From NCBI RefSeq assembly GCF_000772965.1, contig NZ_JPVQ01000003.1:123849-187848 (forward strand): 64,000 bases of DNA, in the 5' to 3' direction. This document shows positions 10,777 to 21,788 of the stretch, piece after piece (position 1 is the first letter of the stretch; the number at the start of each line of letters is the position of its first letter). The notes under the pieces are model-generated. The model saw only the letters and a list, made by a program, of their open reading frames with translations, did no database searches and had not been told where the DNA came from. The position numbers and the translations under genes are program-made. This DNA is from Ureibacillus massiliensis 4400831 = CIP 108448 = CCUG 49529 (lineage in GTDB: Bacteria > Bacillota > Bacilli > Bacillales_A > Planococcaceae).

Positions 10777-12855
10777 ATGAAACGCGAATTCTCACTAGAG
10801 AATACACGTAATATTGGGATCATGGCTCACATTGATGCTGGTAAAACAACAACAACTGAGCGTATCCTTTATTACACTGGTAAGATTCACAAAATCGGTG
10901 AAACTCATGAAGGTGCCTCTCAAATGGACTGGATGGAGCAAGAACAAGAACGTGGTATCACTATCACTTCTGCTGCGACAACAGCTCAATGGAAAGGTAA
11001 CCGAGTAAACATCATTGACACACCAGGACACGTAGACTTCACAGTAGAGGTTGAACGTTCATTGCGTGTACTTGATGGTGCAGTAACAGTACTTGATGCT
11101 CAATCTGGTGTTGAGCCACAAACTGAAACTGTATGGCGTCAAGCTACAACTTATGGTGTTCCACGTATCGTATTTGTTAACAAAATGGATAAAATCGGTG
11201 CGGATTTCTTGTACTCAGTGAAAACTCTTCACGAACGTTTACAAGCAAACGCTCACCCAATTCAATTACCAATCGGTTCTGAAGATCAATTCGAAGCAAT
11301 TATCGATTTAGTTGAAATGAAAGCAATCTTCTATGGTAACGACCTTGGTACTGATATCCAAGAACGTGAAATTCCTGAAGAATATAAAGCACAAGCTGAA
11401 GAATACCGTGAAAAATTAATTGAAGCGGTTGCCGAATTAGATGAAGAGCTTATGGAAAAATACTTCGCTGGTGAAGAAATCACTATCGAAGAGCTAAAAG
11501 CTGGTATCCGTAAAGCAACTTTATCAGTAGAATTCTATCCAGTTATTTGTGGTACAGCGTTTAAAAATAAAGGTGTTCAATTAATGCTTGATGCAGTAAT
11601 TGACTATCTACCTGCTCCGACAGACGTAGAATCAATTAAAGGTGTAGATCCTGACACAGGTGAAGAAATCGTTCGTCATTCTAGCGATGAAGAACCATTC
11701 TCTGCACTAGCATTCAAAGTTATGACTGACCCTTATGTTGGTAAATTAACATTCTTCCGTGTGTACTCTGGTATCTTAGATTCAGGTTCATACGTACAAA
11801 ACTCTACAAAAGGTAAACGTGAACGTGTAGGTCGTATCCTTCAAATGCACGCGAACTCTCGTGAAGAAATTTCAAAAGTATTCGCTGGTGATATCGCTGC
11901 AGCTGTTGGTCTTAAAGATACTACTACTGGTGACACTCTTTGTGACGAGAAAAATCTTGTTATCCTAGAGTCTATGGAATTCCCAGAACCAGTTATCTCT
12001 TTATCTGTAGAACCAAAATCAAAAGCTGACCAAGATAAAATGAGTCAAGCTTTACAAAAACTTCAAGAAGAAGATCCAACATTCCGTGCTCATACTGACC
12101 AAGAAACTGGTCAAACAATCATCTCTGGTATGGGTGAGCTTCACCTTGATATCCTTGTAGACCGTATGAAACGTGAATTCAAAGTAGAAGCTAACGTGGG
12201 TGCTCCACAAGTTTCTTACCGCGAAACATTCCGTGGTTCGGCTCAAGTACAAGGTAAATTCACACGCCAATCTGGTGGTCGTGGACAATACGGTGACGTT
12301 TGGATTGAATTCTCTCCAAACGAAGAAGGTAAAGGATTCGAATTTGAAAATGCAATCGTTGGTGGGGTTGTACCTCGTGAATACATTCCAGCTGTTGAAG
12401 CAGGTCTTCGTGACGCGCTTGACCGCGGTGTAGTTGCTGGTTACCCATTAATCGACATCAAAGCGAAATTGTACGATGGGTCTTACCATGATGTTGACTC
12501 TAACGAAATGGCATTCAAAATCGCTGCTTCTATGGCTCTAAAAGCTGCAGCTTCTAAATGTAACCCTGTTCTTTTAGAACCAGTAATGAAAGTAGAAGTA
12601 GTAATTCCAGAAGAATATCTTGGTGATATCATGGGTAACATCACTTCTCGTCGTGGACGTGTAGAAGGTATGGAAGCTCGCGGTAACGCACAAGTTGTTC
12701 GTGCAATGGTTCCACTTTCTGAAATGTTCGGATATGCAACAACATTACGTTCTGCAACACAAGGTCGTGGTGTGTTCTCAATGGTATTCGATCACTATGA
12801 AGAAGTACCGAAATCAATTGCTGAAGAAATCATCAAAAAAAATAAAGGTGAATAA
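10777..12855 (+). CDS. fusA: Translation elongation factor G
   Basis: This 692-residue GTPase drives ribosomal translocation. The G1 motif AHIDAGKT lies at residues 17-24, with DTPGH and NKMD motifs following, and the domain IV and V sequence is full length. ATG 10777 follows AAGGAG. It lies between rpsG and tuf in the standard str order. No unusual changes were noticed by eye. Confidence 0.98.
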   Translation: MKREFSLENTRNIGIMAHIDAGKTTTTERILYYTGKIHKIGETHEGASQMDWMEQEQERGITITSAATTAQWKGNRVNIIDTPGHVDFTVEVERSLRVLDGAVTVLDAQSGVEPQTETVWRQATTYGVPRIVFVNKMDKIGADFLYSVKTLHERLQANAHPIQLPIGSEDQFEAIIDLVEMKAIFYGNDLGTDIQEREIPEEYKAQAEEYREKLIEAVAELDEELMEKYFAGEEITIEELKAGIRKATLSVEFYPVICGTAFKNKGVQLMLDAVIDYLPAPTDVESIKGVDPDTGEEIVRHSSDEEPFSALAFKVMTDPYVGKLTFFRVYSGILDSGSYVQNSTKGKRERVGRILQMHANSREEISKVFAGDIAAAVGLKDTTTGDTLCDEKNLVILESMEFPEPVISLSVEPKSKADQDKMSQALQKLQEEDPTFRAHTDQETGQTIISGMGELHLDILVDRMKREFKVEANVGAPQVSYRETFRGSAQVQGKFTRQSGGRGQYGDVWIEFSPNEEGKGFEFENAIVGGVVPREYIPAVEAGLRDALDRGVVAGYPLIDIKAKLYDGSYHDVDSNEMAFKIAASMALKAAASKCNPVLLEPVMKVEVVIPEEYLGDIMGNITSRRGRVEGMEARGNAQVVRAMVPLSEMFGYATTLRSATQGRGVFSMVFDHYEEVPKSIAEEIIKKNKGE

Positions 12856-12905
12856 TTGAAATTTCATCTTGTATCAAGTATAAATAATTTGTAAGCTATG
12901 ATTGA

Positions 12906-12934
12906 CTGGCTGAAAAGGGCCCTTTCTCAGCCAG
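12906..12934 (+). other. fusA-tuf intercistronic hairpin
   Basis: CTGGCTGA at 12906-12913 pairs with TCAGCCAG at 12927-12934, and the enclosed AAGGGCCCTT is itself self-complementary. There is no U-run directly after it, so this is a stability or processing hairpin or a weak attenuator. Confidence 0.6.
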
Positions 12935-12985
12935 CAGTTATAACATAAAAAAATAATAAAAACACATATTAGGAGGCTAACTCTA

Positions 12986-14173
12986 ATGGCTAAAGAAAAA
13001 TTTGACCGTTCGAAAACGCATGCTAACATTGGTACAATTGGACACGTTGACCATGGTAAAACTACATTAACTGCTGCTATCGCAACAGTACTTTCTAAAA
13101 AAATGGGTGGTACAGCTAAATCATACGCTGATATCGATAACGCTCCAGAAGAAAAAGAACGTGGTATCACAATCAATACTTCTCACGTAGAATATGAAAC
13201 TGAAACTCGTCACTATGCTCACGTTGACTGCCCAGGACACGCTGACTATGTTAAAAACATGATCACTGGTGCTGCTCAAATGGACGGCGGTATCTTAGTA
13301 GTATCTGCTGCTGATGGCCCAATGCCACAAACACGTGAACACATCCTTTTATCACGTCAAGTAGGTGTACCATACTTAGTAGTATTCTTAAACAAATGTG
13401 ATATGGTTGATGACGAAGAATTATTAGAATTAGTAGAAATGGAAGTTCGTGACTTATTATCAGAATACGATTTCCCAGGTGACGATGTTCCTGTAATTAA
13501 AGGTTCTGCTCTTAAAGCTCTTGAAGGTGAACCAGAATGGGAAGAAAAAATCGTTGAGTTAATGGACGCTGTAGACAGCTATATCCCAACTCCAGAACGT
13601 GACACTGAAAAACCATTCATGATGCCAGTAGAGGACGTTTTCTCTATCACTGGTCGTGGTACAGTTGCAACTGGTCGTGTAGAACGCGGTCAAGTTAAAG
13701 TTGGTGACGTAGTAGAAATTATCGGTCTTGCTGAAGAAGCTAAATCTACAACTGTAACTGGTGTAGAAATGTTCCGTAAATTATTAGACTATGCTGAAGC
13801 TGGAGATAACATCGGTGCATTATTACGTGGTGTTGCTCGTGAAGAAATTCAACGTGGACAAGTATTAGCTAAACCAGGCTCAATCACTCCACACACAAAC
13901 TTCAAAGCTGAAGTTTACGTTTTATCAAAAGAAGAAGGTGGACGTCATACTCCATTCTTCTCAAACTACCGTCCTCAGTTCTACTTCCGTACAACTGACG
14001 TAACTGGTGTTATCAACTTACCAGAAGGCGTTGAAATGGTAATGCCTGGTGACAACATCGAAATGAACGTAGAATTAATCTCTCCAATCGCTCTTGAAGA
14101 AGGTACAAAATTCTCTATCCGTGAGGGTGGACGTACTGTAGGCGCTGGTGTAGTAGCTTCTATCCAAAAATAA
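12986..14173 (+). CDS. tuf: Translation elongation factor Tu
   Basis: This 395-residue GTPase delivers aminoacyl-tRNA to the ribosome. The GHVDHGKT P-loop is at residues 18-25 and DCPGH and NKCD are present. ATG 12986 follows AGGAGG. The C-terminal domain with [12 protein letters not shown] is intact. It is the last gene of the str operon, which ends at a strong terminator. Confidence 0.99.
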   Translation: MAKEKFDRSKTHANIGTIGHVDHGKTTLTAAIATVLSKKMGGTAKSYADIDNAPEEKERGITINTSHVEYETETRHYAHVDCPGHADYVKNMITGAAQMDGGILVVSAADGPMPQTREHILLSRQVGVPYLVVFLNKCDMVDDEELLELVEMEVRDLLSEYDFPGDDVPVIKGSALKALEGEPEWEEKIVELMDAVDSYIPTPERDTEKPFMMPVEDVFSITGRGTVATGRVERGQVKVGDVVEIIGLAEEAKSTTVTGVEMFRKLLDYAEAGDNIGALLRGVAREEIQRGQVLAKPGSITPHTNFKAEVYVLSKEEGGRHTPFFSNYRPQFYFRTTDVTGVINLPEGVEMVMPGDNIEMNVELISPIALEEGTKFSIREGGRTVGAGVVASIQK

Positions 14174-14192
14174 TTTAGCATTTTGCTATCTA

Positions 14193-14229
14193 AACCAATT
14201 CGTAGGGACGCCTATGAATTGGTTTTTTT
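14193..14229 (+). terminator. Intrinsic terminator after tuf
   Basis: A 14-bp stem with one wobble pair (14193-14206 with 14211-14224) and a 4-base loop is followed by a run of seven T residues. This ends the str operon. The next 185 bases up to the response-regulator gene show no other clear feature. Confidence 0.92.
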
Positions 14230-14414
14230 ATTTTATAAAAAGATGCTGTAGATGTGTTTGCTAACATTAATAAAAATATAACAGCACCGCTTATCTTTAT
14301 ATATTAAATAGATAAACAGATAGGCACAAACATTTAGTAAAGAAAAACTTGTTATTCACTTTTCTTTTATCCATTTCCATCCAAATGTTACAATTGAATG
14401 AAGAGGTGAAGACG

Positions 14415-15098
14415 GTGGATACAAAAATACTTCTAATAGAAGATGATCAATCCATTTTTGAAATGATACAGGAACGTTTTGTAGGGTGGAATATGCAAGT
14501 CATTAAACCGCCTGATTTTCAAAAAGTGATGGATTGTTTTATTGATGAGAGACCACAGTTAGTCATTATAGATATACAACTACCGGCTTTTGATGGATTT
14601 CACTGGTGTAGAGAAATACGAACTATTTCAAAAGTGCCTATCATTTTTTTATCTTCTAGGGATCATCCAATGGATATGGTGATGGCCATGCAATTGGGAG
14701 CGGACGATTTCGTGCAAAAGCCGTTTCATATGGATGTATTGCTGGCGAAGGTACAAGCTATATTACGACGCACATATGATTACACGGAAGAAGAAACGGA
14801 ATTAGTTCGTTGGAATAATGCAACAGTAGATTATAGCAAGGCCATGGTTTTAATAGATAATAATTCATGTGAACTGACAAAGAATGAGCTGTTTATATTA
14901 AGGCTGCTATTACAACATGTGAATAAAGTTGTTTCAAGAGACGAATTAATGCGGAAACTTTGGGATGATGAAAGGTTTGTGAATGATAATACGTTATCAG
15001 TCAATGTGAATCGACTGAGAATTAAGCTTGAAGAGATAGGATTGAAAGATGTTATTGTAACGAAAAAGGGATTAGGTTATATGGCGATTTCTTTATAG
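14415..15098 (+). CDS. OmpR-family response regulator, BceR-like
   Basis: This 227-residue regulator has a receiver domain with the phosphoacceptor Asp at about residue 53 (LVIIDIQLP) and a C-terminal winged helix containing LTKNELFILRLLL and a VNVNRLR recognition-helix segment. GTG 14415 is chosen because GAGGTG lies 6 bases upstream; the frame is open further upstream without a ribosome-binding site. The gene is followed at 9 bases by a BceS-like kinase and then a BceAB-type transporter, so it should activate the transporter in response to peptide antibiotics. The exact inducer cannot be read from the sequence. Confidence 0.88.
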   Translation: MDTKILLIEDDQSIFEMIQERFVGWNMQVIKPPDFQKVMDCFIDERPQLVIIDIQLPAFDGFHWCREIRTISKVPIIFLSSRDHPMDMVMAMQLGADDFVQKPFHMDVLLAKVQAILRRTYDYTEEETELVRWNNATVDYSKAMVLIDNNSCELTKNELFILRLLLQHVNKVVSRDELMRKLWDDERFVNDNTLSVNVNRLRIKLEEIGLKDVIVTKKGLGYMAISL

Positions 15099-15107
15099 AG
15101 GTGACGA

Positions 15108-16127
15108 ATGTTTTTTCTATTGTTTTTAAAAGAACGGTGGGCGTGGATTTTTTTTATCCTTGCACTGCTTATATTTATTAATACAATTTTCTTTTTAGAT
15201 TCAGGATTATCTGGAATATCGATTAGTTATTTTAATATAGTCACTATCTTGCTAACTGTAGTATTTTTTGTATGGCGTTATTTTAAAGAAACCCAAGCAT
15301 TAGTTCATTTCCTGGGAAATTTATCGAATGTAAGAGAACCATTAAATTCGGAAAATAGTTCTCTTTCACCTTTTCAAAGAAAATATTTTGAGGAGTTTCA
15401 AAAAGTAATTCAACGGAATGAAGCCATTATTAATCATCTGAAAGTTAAACATTTAGAGGATATGGAAGGTAAGCTCGCTTGGGTTCATGAAATGAAAACC
15501 CCATTAACTGCAATGAACTTAATGATTGAACAGGTGGAAGATGTAAAGCTTCGAAATAGACTTGAAAATGAGTGGATAAGAGCGCATTTATTATTAGACC
15601 AACAACTACATCATAAGAGACTAGCTTCTATAGAAAAAGATAATCGATTAGAAAGAGTCGTATTAAAGGCTATCATTTTTAAAGAGATTCGAGATTTTCA
15701 GACGTGGTGTATGGAAAAAGGAATTGGTTTTCAAACAGATCGATTAGATCAGGAGGTTATTTCAGATAGAAAATGGCTTTCTTTTATTGTGCGCCAAATT
15801 CTCTCTAATGCCATTAAATATAGTCATGAGAACAGTGAAATTAATATTTACACGGAATTAGACGATACGGGACATGTACTTTTGCATTTTGAGGATAGTG
15901 GGATAGGTATTAGCCCAGAGGATATACCTCGGGTTTTTCAAAAATCATACACCGGAACAATCGGTCGAGAATCAGTTCAATCATCGGGAATGGGTCTTTA
16001 TTTAGCAAAAAATGCAGCTGAAAAACTAGGGATAGAGATAGTTGTTAACTCAACGTTACATAAAGGCTCCATATTCACTTTAAGATTCCCAATGCAAAAT
16101 GAATATCAAAACATTATCGGTAGATGA
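15108..16127 (+). CDS. Intramembrane-sensing histidine kinase, BceS-like
   Basis: This 339-residue kinase has two N-terminal membrane helices (about residues 13-32 and 37-57) separated by only a few residues, which is the hallmark of intramembrane-sensing kinases without an extracellular sensor domain. The phosphoacceptor His is near residue 127 (WVHEMKTPLTAM), and the N box (NAIKYS), G1 (DSGIGI) and G2 (GMGLYLAKN) follow. In Bce systems the ABC transporter itself senses the peptide and signals to the kinase. ATG 15108 follows GAGGTG. The stop codon overlaps the operator of the next gene. Confidence 0.9.
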   Translation: MFFLLFLKERWAWIFFILALLIFINTIFFLDSGLSGISISYFNIVTILLTVVFFVWRYFKETQALVHFLGNLSNVREPLNSENSSLSPFQRKYFEEFQKVIQRNEAIINHLKVKHLEDMEGKLAWVHEMKTPLTAMNLMIEQVEDVKLRNRLENEWIRAHLLLDQQLHHKRLASIEKDNRLERVVLKAIIFKEIRDFQTWCMEKGIGFQTDRLDQEVISDRKWLSFIVRQILSNAIKYSHENSEINIYTELDDTGHVLLHFEDSGIGISPEDIPRVFQKSYTGTIGRESVQSSGMGLYLAKNAAEKLGIEIVVNSTLHKGSIFTLRFPMQNEYQNIIGR

Positions 16128-16138
16128 CAAAATTGTCA
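16125..16138 (+). promoter_or_regulatory. Candidate BceR-type operator
   Basis: The inverted repeat TGACA-AAAT-TGTCA closely fits the published BceR-family consensus TNACA-N4-TGTAA. It overlaps the kinase stop codon and lies about 90-100 bases before the ATPase gene, the normal position for the regulated transporter promoter. A matching -35/-10 pair downstream is not clear, although AT-rich TATACAT-like hexamers occur near 16184-16197. Confidence 0.65.
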
Positions 16139-16179
16139 CCTACCATTTATTTTTGTCATGTTAAACGGAGGTAGAGAGA

Positions 16180-16209
16180 ATGCTATACATATACAATGGA
16201 TACAGGTAA
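16180..16209 (+). CDS. Possible 9-residue leader peptide
   Basis: An ATG with a near-perfect ribosome-binding site (GGAGGT 7 bases upstream) opens a 9-codon frame, MLYIYNGYR, that stops 16 bases before the transporter ATPase start. The peptide has three tyrosines. It may be a translated leader that tunes transporter expression, or an accidental start. No attenuator hairpin was recognised after it. Confidence 0.35.
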   Translation: MLYIYNGYR

Positions 16210-16225
16210 AGAAAGGGTGAAGCAA

Positions 16226-16987
16226 ATGTCTGTATTAGTTGGTAGAAAAATAAGAAAAATCTATGGTAAAAAATCTACGGCACAAGAAGTGTTGAAGGGC
16301 ATTGATATAGAAGTTAATGAGGGTGAGTTTGTAGGAATTATGGGGCCATCAGGTTCAGGTAAAACGACACTATTAAACGTCTTATGTTCAATCGATCATC
16401 CAACTGAGGGTGTTGTAGAAATTAATGGACAAAGTTTAAGTGGCATGAAAGAAAAGGATTTAGCTAAATTCCGGCGAGAACAGCTAGGGTTTATTTTTCA
16501 GGATTATAATCTACTCGACACACTTACAGTTAAAGAAAATATTTTACTTCCATTCTCTATTAGTAGGTTGCCAAAGGTGGCTGCAGAAAATCGATTAAAA
16601 GAATTGGTCGGAATTTTAGGGATTGCAGATATTTTAAATAAATATCCAAATGAAATATCAGGTGGACAAAAGCAAAGAACTTCTGCTGCCCGTGCATTAA
16701 TTTCAAATCCTGCGTTAGTATTTGCAGACGAGCCGACTGGTGCACTGGATTCTAAATCAGCAACGGCATTGTTAACGAATTTAGAAAAAATAAATCAACA
16801 AAAATCTGCTACGATCATGATGGTTACCCATGACTCTGTAGCTGCAAGTTTCTGTTCACGAGTCTTATTTTTAAAAGATGGTGCTATCTATACAGAAGTT
16901 TACAGAGGGGATAAAACTAGACAGCAATTTTTCCAACAAATCATTAATACTCAAAGTGTACTGGGCGGTGACGGCTATGACGCTTAG
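16226..16987 (+). CDS. Bce-type ABC transporter ATPase, BceA-like
   Basis: This 253-residue ATPase has Walker A GPSGSGKT, signature ISGGQKQR and Walker [14 protein letters not shown], the order and sequence typical of the MacB/BceA class. ATG 16226 is used because AAAGGGTGA lies just upstream; an in-frame ATG at 16196 has no ribosome-binding site. It overlaps the permease gene by 11 bases, implying translational coupling. With the permease it should free lipid-cycle targets from peptide antibiotics such as bacitracin-like compounds (family knowledge). Confidence 0.92.
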   Translation: MSVLVGRKIRKIYGKKSTAQEVLKGIDIEVNEGEFVGIMGPSGSGKTTLLNVLCSIDHPTEGVVEINGQSLSGMKEKDLAKFRREQLGFIFQDYNLLDTLTVKENILLPFSISRLPKVAAENRLKELVGILGIADILNKYPNEISGGQKQRTSAARALISNPALVFADEPTGALDSKSATALLTNLEKINQQKSATIMMVTHDSVAASFCSRVLFLKDGAIYTEVYRGDKTRQQFFQQIINTQSVLGGDGYDA

Positions 16988-18959
16988 TCGATTAGTTATT
17001 CGAAGTATGCGGAAGAATCTTAAGCAATACTACTTATACTTCTTTGCACTTATCTTTAGTGTGACACTTTGTTTTTCCTTTACTACACTACAATATAATC
17101 CGAGTGTAAATGAAGCGTTAGAACGAAGTGGAACAGCTTCTGCTGGTTTTGGTGCCGCAAGCTATATTTTATATGTAATCATTACATTGTTTGTACTATA
17201 CGCAAATCAGCTCTTTATGAAAAGAAGAAATAAAGAAATTGGCTTATATCAGCTAATTGGAATGACAAAGGGATTAGTTGTTCGTTTGATTGCACTTGAA
17301 AATATCGTGCTATTTGTATTGGCAGTCGGTATAGGGATGCTTATTGGCTTTTTAAGCTCACGGTTATTTGCCATGATTTTAATGAAAATGCTTGAGATTG
17401 ATATGGTGATTCAATTAACATTTTCCAATGAAGCACTTAAACAATCAATTATTATCTTTGCTATTCTTTTAGCAGTTATTATACTCCAGCTAATATGGAT
17501 GGTTCGACGAGTTTCATTATTATCCTTGTTCAGTGCAGCAAAGCAAGCTGATGAACGTATAAAACGTTTTAGCATTTTCCAAGCAATCATGGGACTATTA
17601 GGGATATTGTTAATAGCCTATGGATATTATGAATCAACAATTTTATTTGATTTTGAAGGTACGGGAACTGTTAAAAATCTATTTTTACAGATGCTCATCA
17701 TACTGGCATCTACTATGATAGGTACATTTCTATTTTTCCGTTACTCCGTATCGCTCATCATGAATGCTATTCGAGCGAATAAAAAAGGGCATTTAAAGGT
17801 GACAGATGTATTAGCAGTAACGCCAATCATGCATCGAATGAAAGGCAATTCAAAGTCCCTTACTTTAATTACACTGCTTACAGGATTAGCTGTAGGGATT
17901 ATGAGCTTGTCATATATTGCCTATTACTCCTCAGAGGCGAATGCTAGACAATCTTCTCCGTATGACTATATTTTATTGAATAATCAGGGAACTGAGTTTA
18001 TGGATCAGTTACAACTTGCAGGGATTGAATTTGATAAAGATAGCTATGAAATGTCTGAAGTAACATTGAAAATTAAAGATTTACTTCCAGAGAAGATGGA
18101 AGATAATAGTCTTGTATTTACTGGGGAAGCACTTACAACCGTTGTGCCTTTGAGTAATTTACAGCAAATACAACCGAACGTAACGCTAAAAAATAATGAA
18201 GCCTTCATCACTAGCTATGCTACCGTCCTATCTGAGATATTACCTCTTAATGCTGGAAGAGAGATTACAGTAAAAGCAGGTGAAACTGATATACCATTAT
18301 ATATTACAGAGATTCGGGAAGACTTTATGTTATCGGAGCAAGTAACATTTGGCAGTCCGGTTATAGTCGTAACAGATGAAAAGTTTGAGGAAATTCAGTC
18401 AAGTAGTCCAAATGAAAAATATACAGCACAAATTGGTATCAATCTTAAAAACAAACAGGATACAATACAAGCAGAAGAGCTATATAAAAATTTATTTGAT
18501 CAAAAAACAATAACAGATCAAGAAGAAGGCCAACGTTTTGTTCAACTTTCATCCTATGAAGAACTAAGAAAACGTAATATTACTGCGCTTGGCTTAACTA
18601 TTTTTGTAACAGCCTTTTTAGGATTAGCCTTCTTACTAACGACAGGAAGTATCCTGTACTTTAAACAAATGGCAGAAGCAGAGGATGAAAGAGAGTCCTA
18701 CAAAATTCTTCGTAAAATCGGTTTTTCTACAAACGATATTTTAAAGGGAATTTATGCGAAGCAAGCCTTTAATTTTGGTGTTCCATTAGCGATCGGTTTA
18801 TTACACAGTTATTTTGCAGTTAAATCAGGCTGGTGGCTATTTGGTACAGAATTAGTTGCTCCATTATTAATAACAATGGGCCTATACATTATGCTATACG
18901 GCGTTTTTGCAATTCTTTCAATCCAATATTATAAAAGGGTTGTAAAAAGTTCATTATAA
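16977..18959 (+). CDS. Bce-type ABC transporter permease, BceB-like
   Basis: This 660-residue membrane protein has the FtsX/MacB permease arrangement: a first group of membrane helices, a large extracellular domain of roughly 220-240 residues (about 325-560) and a final set of three helices. The big extracellular domain binds the antibiotic and signals to the kinase in Bce systems. ATG 16977 is preceded by GGGCGGTG and lies inside the end of the ATPase gene; the upstream open frame is only overlap. It is the last gene of the module. Confidence 0.9.
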   Translation: MTLSRLVIRSMRKNLKQYYLYFFALIFSVTLCFSFTTLQYNPSVNEALERSGTASAGFGAASYILYVIITLFVLYANQLFMKRRNKEIGLYQLIGMTKGLVVRLIALENIVLFVLAVGIGMLIGFLSSRLFAMILMKMLEIDMVIQLTFSNEALKQSIIIFAILLAVIILQLIWMVRRVSLLSLFSAAKQADERIKRFSIFQAIMGLLGILLIAYGYYESTILFDFEGTGTVKNLFLQMLIILASTMIGTFLFFRYSVSLIMNAIRANKKGHLKVTDVLAVTPIMHRMKGNSKSLTLITLLTGLAVGIMSLSYIAYYSSEANARQSSPYDYILLNNQGTEFMDQLQLAGIEFDKDSYEMSEVTLKIKDLLPEKMEDNSLVFTGEALTTVVPLSNLQQIQPNVTLKNNEAFITSYATVLSEILPLNAGREITVKAGETDIPLYITEIREDFMLSEQVTFGSPVIVVTDEKFEEIQSSSPNEKYTAQIGINLKNKQDTIQAEELYKNLFDQKTITDQEEGQRFVQLSSYEELRKRNITALGLTIFVTAFLGLAFLLTTGSILYFKQMAEAEDERESYKILRKIGFSTNDILKGIYAKQAFNFGVPLAIGLLHSYFAVKSGWWLFGTELVAPLLITMGLYIMLYGVFAILSIQYYKRVVKSSL

Positions 18960-18971
18960 TATAGTAGAAAG

Positions 18972-19016
18972 TCGTTATAATTTTTCGAATGTATCGAATA
19001 TTATAACGATTTTTCT
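18972..19016 (+). terminator. Intrinsic terminator after the bce-like module
   Basis: TCGTTATAAT at 18972-18981 pairs with ATTATAACGA at 19000-19009, with an inner TTCGA/TCGAA stem, and is followed by TTTTTCTTT. It closes the peptide-resistance module. Confidence 0.85.
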
Positions 19017-19096
19017 TTCCATTGACTTTTTAGAATAATCCAATTACACTTTAACACGTTGTCAATTTAGCAGATGAAAGTGTGGGTATTTCAATT

Positions 19097-20416
19097 ATGA
19101 ATGCAGTTATTGTAGCTGTTGTCGTTATGTTAGTTTTAAGTTTAATACGAGTTAATGTAGTACTTTCGCTAGTGATTGGTGGTGTAATAGGTGGCTTAGC
19201 AGGTGGGTTATCAATTGCTGATACTATAAACGCTTTTAATGGAGGTCTCGGTAATGGAGCGGAAGTCGCGCTTAGCTACGGTTTACTTGGTAGCTTTGCA
19301 GTAGCTATCTCGAAAACAGGTATTACTGAGCTTTTAATAAATAAAATTTTAGGACTAGTCAATAAAAATGGAGAATCGAATAAGAAAGGATTAGTAAAAG
19401 CACTTATTTTTATCTTCTTATTTTTAATGGCAATCTTTTCTCAAAACTTAATACCTATACATATTGCATTTATTCCATTATTGGTTCCGCCAATTTTAAA
19501 AATTCTCAATATGTTAGAAATAGATCGTCGTCTAATCGCGTGTATTTTAACATTCGGTTTAATAACACCTTATATATTCCTACCGTACGGATTTGGGTTT
19601 ATTTATCAAGATTTAGTAGCTAAACAAATAGGACTTGCGGGACTCGAAATTCAAATGTCTGATATTCCGATGGCGATGGCATTGCCAGCACTTGGAATGT
19701 TAGTTGGATTACTTCTTGCGTTCTTTGTTTATCGCAAGCCGAGAAAGTATAATAATAATAATGAAGTAAGTGAAGAAAAATTTGAAGTAACGATTACAGC
19801 AAGAAATATATTGTTTACAATTGTTGCTTTAATTGTCTCGGTATTAGTGCAAATTTCAACAGATTCTATGATTATAGCTGCACTTTCAGGAATATTAGTG
19901 TTGTATGTAACAGGAGCACTAAAATGGAACGATGCGGATGTCATTCTATCTGAAGGGATGCGAATGATGGCATTTATAGGATTTGTTATTATTTCTGCTA
20001 ATGGATTCTCAGAGGTGATTAAAGCAACTGGTCACGTAGAATCCCTTGTTGAAAATACGTTAGCTATTTTAAATGGGAATATGAGCTTAGCTGTTTTATT
20101 AATGCTTATTATCGGCTTAGTCGTTACGATGGGAATTGGATCGTCCTTTGCGACAATACCAATTATTGCGGCAATATTTGTTCCATTGTCTTTAGAGTTA
20201 GGGTTAAGTCCATTAGCTATCATTGCATTAATAGGAACAGCAGGTGCGTTAGGGGACGCTGGATCTCCTGCATCAGACTCAACACTTGGTCCAACTTCTG
20301 GGTTAAATGCAGATGGACAGCATAATCATATCTGGGACTCATGTGTACCGACTTTTATTTTTTATAACATTCCATTAATTATTTTTGGATGGATTGCAAT
20401 CATGTTTGTACTATAA
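19097..20416 (+). CDS. Na+/H+ antiporter-family transporter, YuiF-like
   Basis: This roughly 439-residue, very hydrophobic protein has about 11-12 membrane segments. It begins MNAVIVAVVVMLVLSLIRVNVV and contains the family-like GALGDAGSPASDSTLGPTSG loop near the C-terminus, recalling B. subtilis YuiF. The start is set at ATG 19097 to match the homologue; a GTG at 19082 is possible and neither has a strong ribosome-binding site. The true substrate (Na+/H+ or an amino acid) cannot be told from sequence. It stands alone between two terminators. Confidence 0.75.
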   Translation: MNAVIVAVVVMLVLSLIRVNVVLSLVIGGVIGGLAGGLSIADTINAFNGGLGNGAEVALSYGLLGSFAVAISKTGITELLINKILGLVNKNGESNKKGLVKALIFIFLFLMAIFSQNLIPIHIAFIPLLVPPILKILNMLEIDRRLIACILTFGLITPYIFLPYGFGFIYQDLVAKQIGLAGLEIQMSDIPMAMALPALGMLVGLLLAFFVYRKPRKYNNNNEVSEEKFEVTITARNILFTIVALIVSVLVQISTDSMIIAALSGILVLYVTGALKWNDADVILSEGMRMMAFIGFVIISANGFSEVIKATGHVESLVENTLAILNGNMSLAVLLMLIIGLVVTMGIGSSFATIPIIAAIFVPLSLELGLSPLAIIALIGTAGALGDAGSPASDSTLGPTSGLNADGQHNHIWDSCVPTFIFYNIPLIIFGWIAIMFVL

Positions 20417-20420
20417 ACAA

Positions 20421-20456
20421 TTGGCTTCCTTATAAAATGGGGAGCCGATTTTTTTA
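20421..20456 (+). terminator. Intrinsic terminator after yuiF-like gene
   Basis: TTGGCTTCC at 20421-20429 pairs with GGGAGCCGA at 20440-20448 (two wobbles) and is followed by seven T residues. From here to the S10 promoter (20457-20617) no further feature is seen. Confidence 0.85.
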
Positions 20457-20617
20457 TTGTATAAATCAATGAAACTTAACTCAAATTACCAGTATAAAAT
20501 TGAAGGAAAACGATTGATTATATGTGCCATCTTCTATATACTGAAAGTCGACTGAAGTTAAGATTAGCTAAAAAACAATATAGAAACATAATAATAGAAA
20601 GAATTTAGCAAAAATCC

Positions 20618-20646
20618 TTGCTTATTCTTTTTTTATTGTATATAAT
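20618..20646 (+). promoter_or_regulatory. Sigma-A promoter of the S10 operon
   Basis: TTGCTT at 20618-20623, a 17-base spacer and a perfect TATAAT at 20641-20646 lie 130 bases before rpsJ. This is the expected main promoter of the S10-spc-alpha superoperon. Confidence 0.85.
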
Positions 20647-20689
20647 GTTGAATGTTGGTCTTTGACTGCGATGAAGCGGGAGGTTGCCG

Positions 20690-20722
20690 ACACACCCGGC
20701 CGCTTTGCCATGGCGCGTGTGT
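20690..20722 (+). promoter_or_regulatory. GC-rich S10 leader hairpin
   Basis: ACACAC at 20690-20695 pairs with GTGTGT at 20717-20722 and encloses a GC-rich segment that can form GGC/GCC pairs. It stands out in composition from the surrounding AT-rich DNA and lies in the untranslated leader of rpsJ. It may be the target of ribosomal-protein feedback (as L4 acts on the E. coli S10 leader), but that is inference. Confidence 0.5.
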
Positions 20723-20751
20723 GGGAAATTTCCGTGGAGAATGTCTAGTAA

Positions 20752-21084
<333 letters not shown>

Positions 21085-21132
21085 TGGTAAAAACAAATAG
21101 AAACTTTTTAAATATCACAGGAGGTGTGACAA

Positions 21133-21762
21133 ATGACTAAAGGAATCTTAGGTAGAAAAATCGGTATGACTCAAGTTTTCGCTGAAAACGGAGATTTAAT
21201 CCCTGTAACAGTTATCGAAGCTACTCCAAACGTTGTTCTTCAAAAGAAAACTGTTGAAACTGATGGCTACGAAGCAATCCAAATTGGTTTCGAAGATAAG
21301 CGCGTTAAGCTTTCAAACAAACCAGAACAAGGTCACGTAGCAAAAGCGAATACTGCTCCTAAGCGCTTCATTCGTGAATTCCGTAACGCAAACGTTGCAG
21401 AGTACGAAGTTGGTCAGGAAGTCAAAGTAGAAATTTTCGCTGAAGGCGATGTAGTAGACGTAACAGGAGTTACTAAAGGTAAAGGTTTCCAAGGTGTAAT
21501 TAAACGCCACGGACAATCTCGCGGACCAATGGCTCACGGTTCTCGTTACCACCGTCGTCCTGGTTCAATGGGGCCAGTTGCTCCGAACCGCGTATTCAAA
21601 CAAAAGAAATTACCTGGTCAAATGGGTGGAAATGTAGTTACAATCCAAAACTTAGAAATCGTTAAAGTTGATGCAGAGCGTAACTTACTACTTGTTAAAG
21701 GTAATGTTCCTGGTTCTAAAAAAGCATTAGTTACAGTGAAGTCAGCTGTAAAATCTAAATAA
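21133..21762 (+). CDS. rplC: 50S ribosomal protein L3
   Basis: This 209-residue protein initiates 50S assembly and reaches the peptidyl-transferase centre. The [16 protein letters not shown] start and the [21 protein letters not shown] loop are family signatures. ATG 21133 follows AGGAGG. It is 48 bases after rpsJ in the standard S10 order. Confidence 0.99.
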   Translation: MTKGILGRKIGMTQVFAENGDLIPVTVIEATPNVVLQKKTVETDGYEAIQIGFEDKRVKLSNKPEQGHVAKANTAPKRFIREFRNANVAEYEVGQEVKVEIFAEGDVVDVTGVTKGKGFQGVIKRHGQSRGPMAHGSRYHRRPGSMGPVAPNRVFKQKKLPGQMGGNVVTIQNLEIVKVDAERNLLLVKGNVPGSKKALVTVKSAVKSK

Positions 21763-21788
21763 TCTCTTTAAGAAAGGAGGAAACAGGA

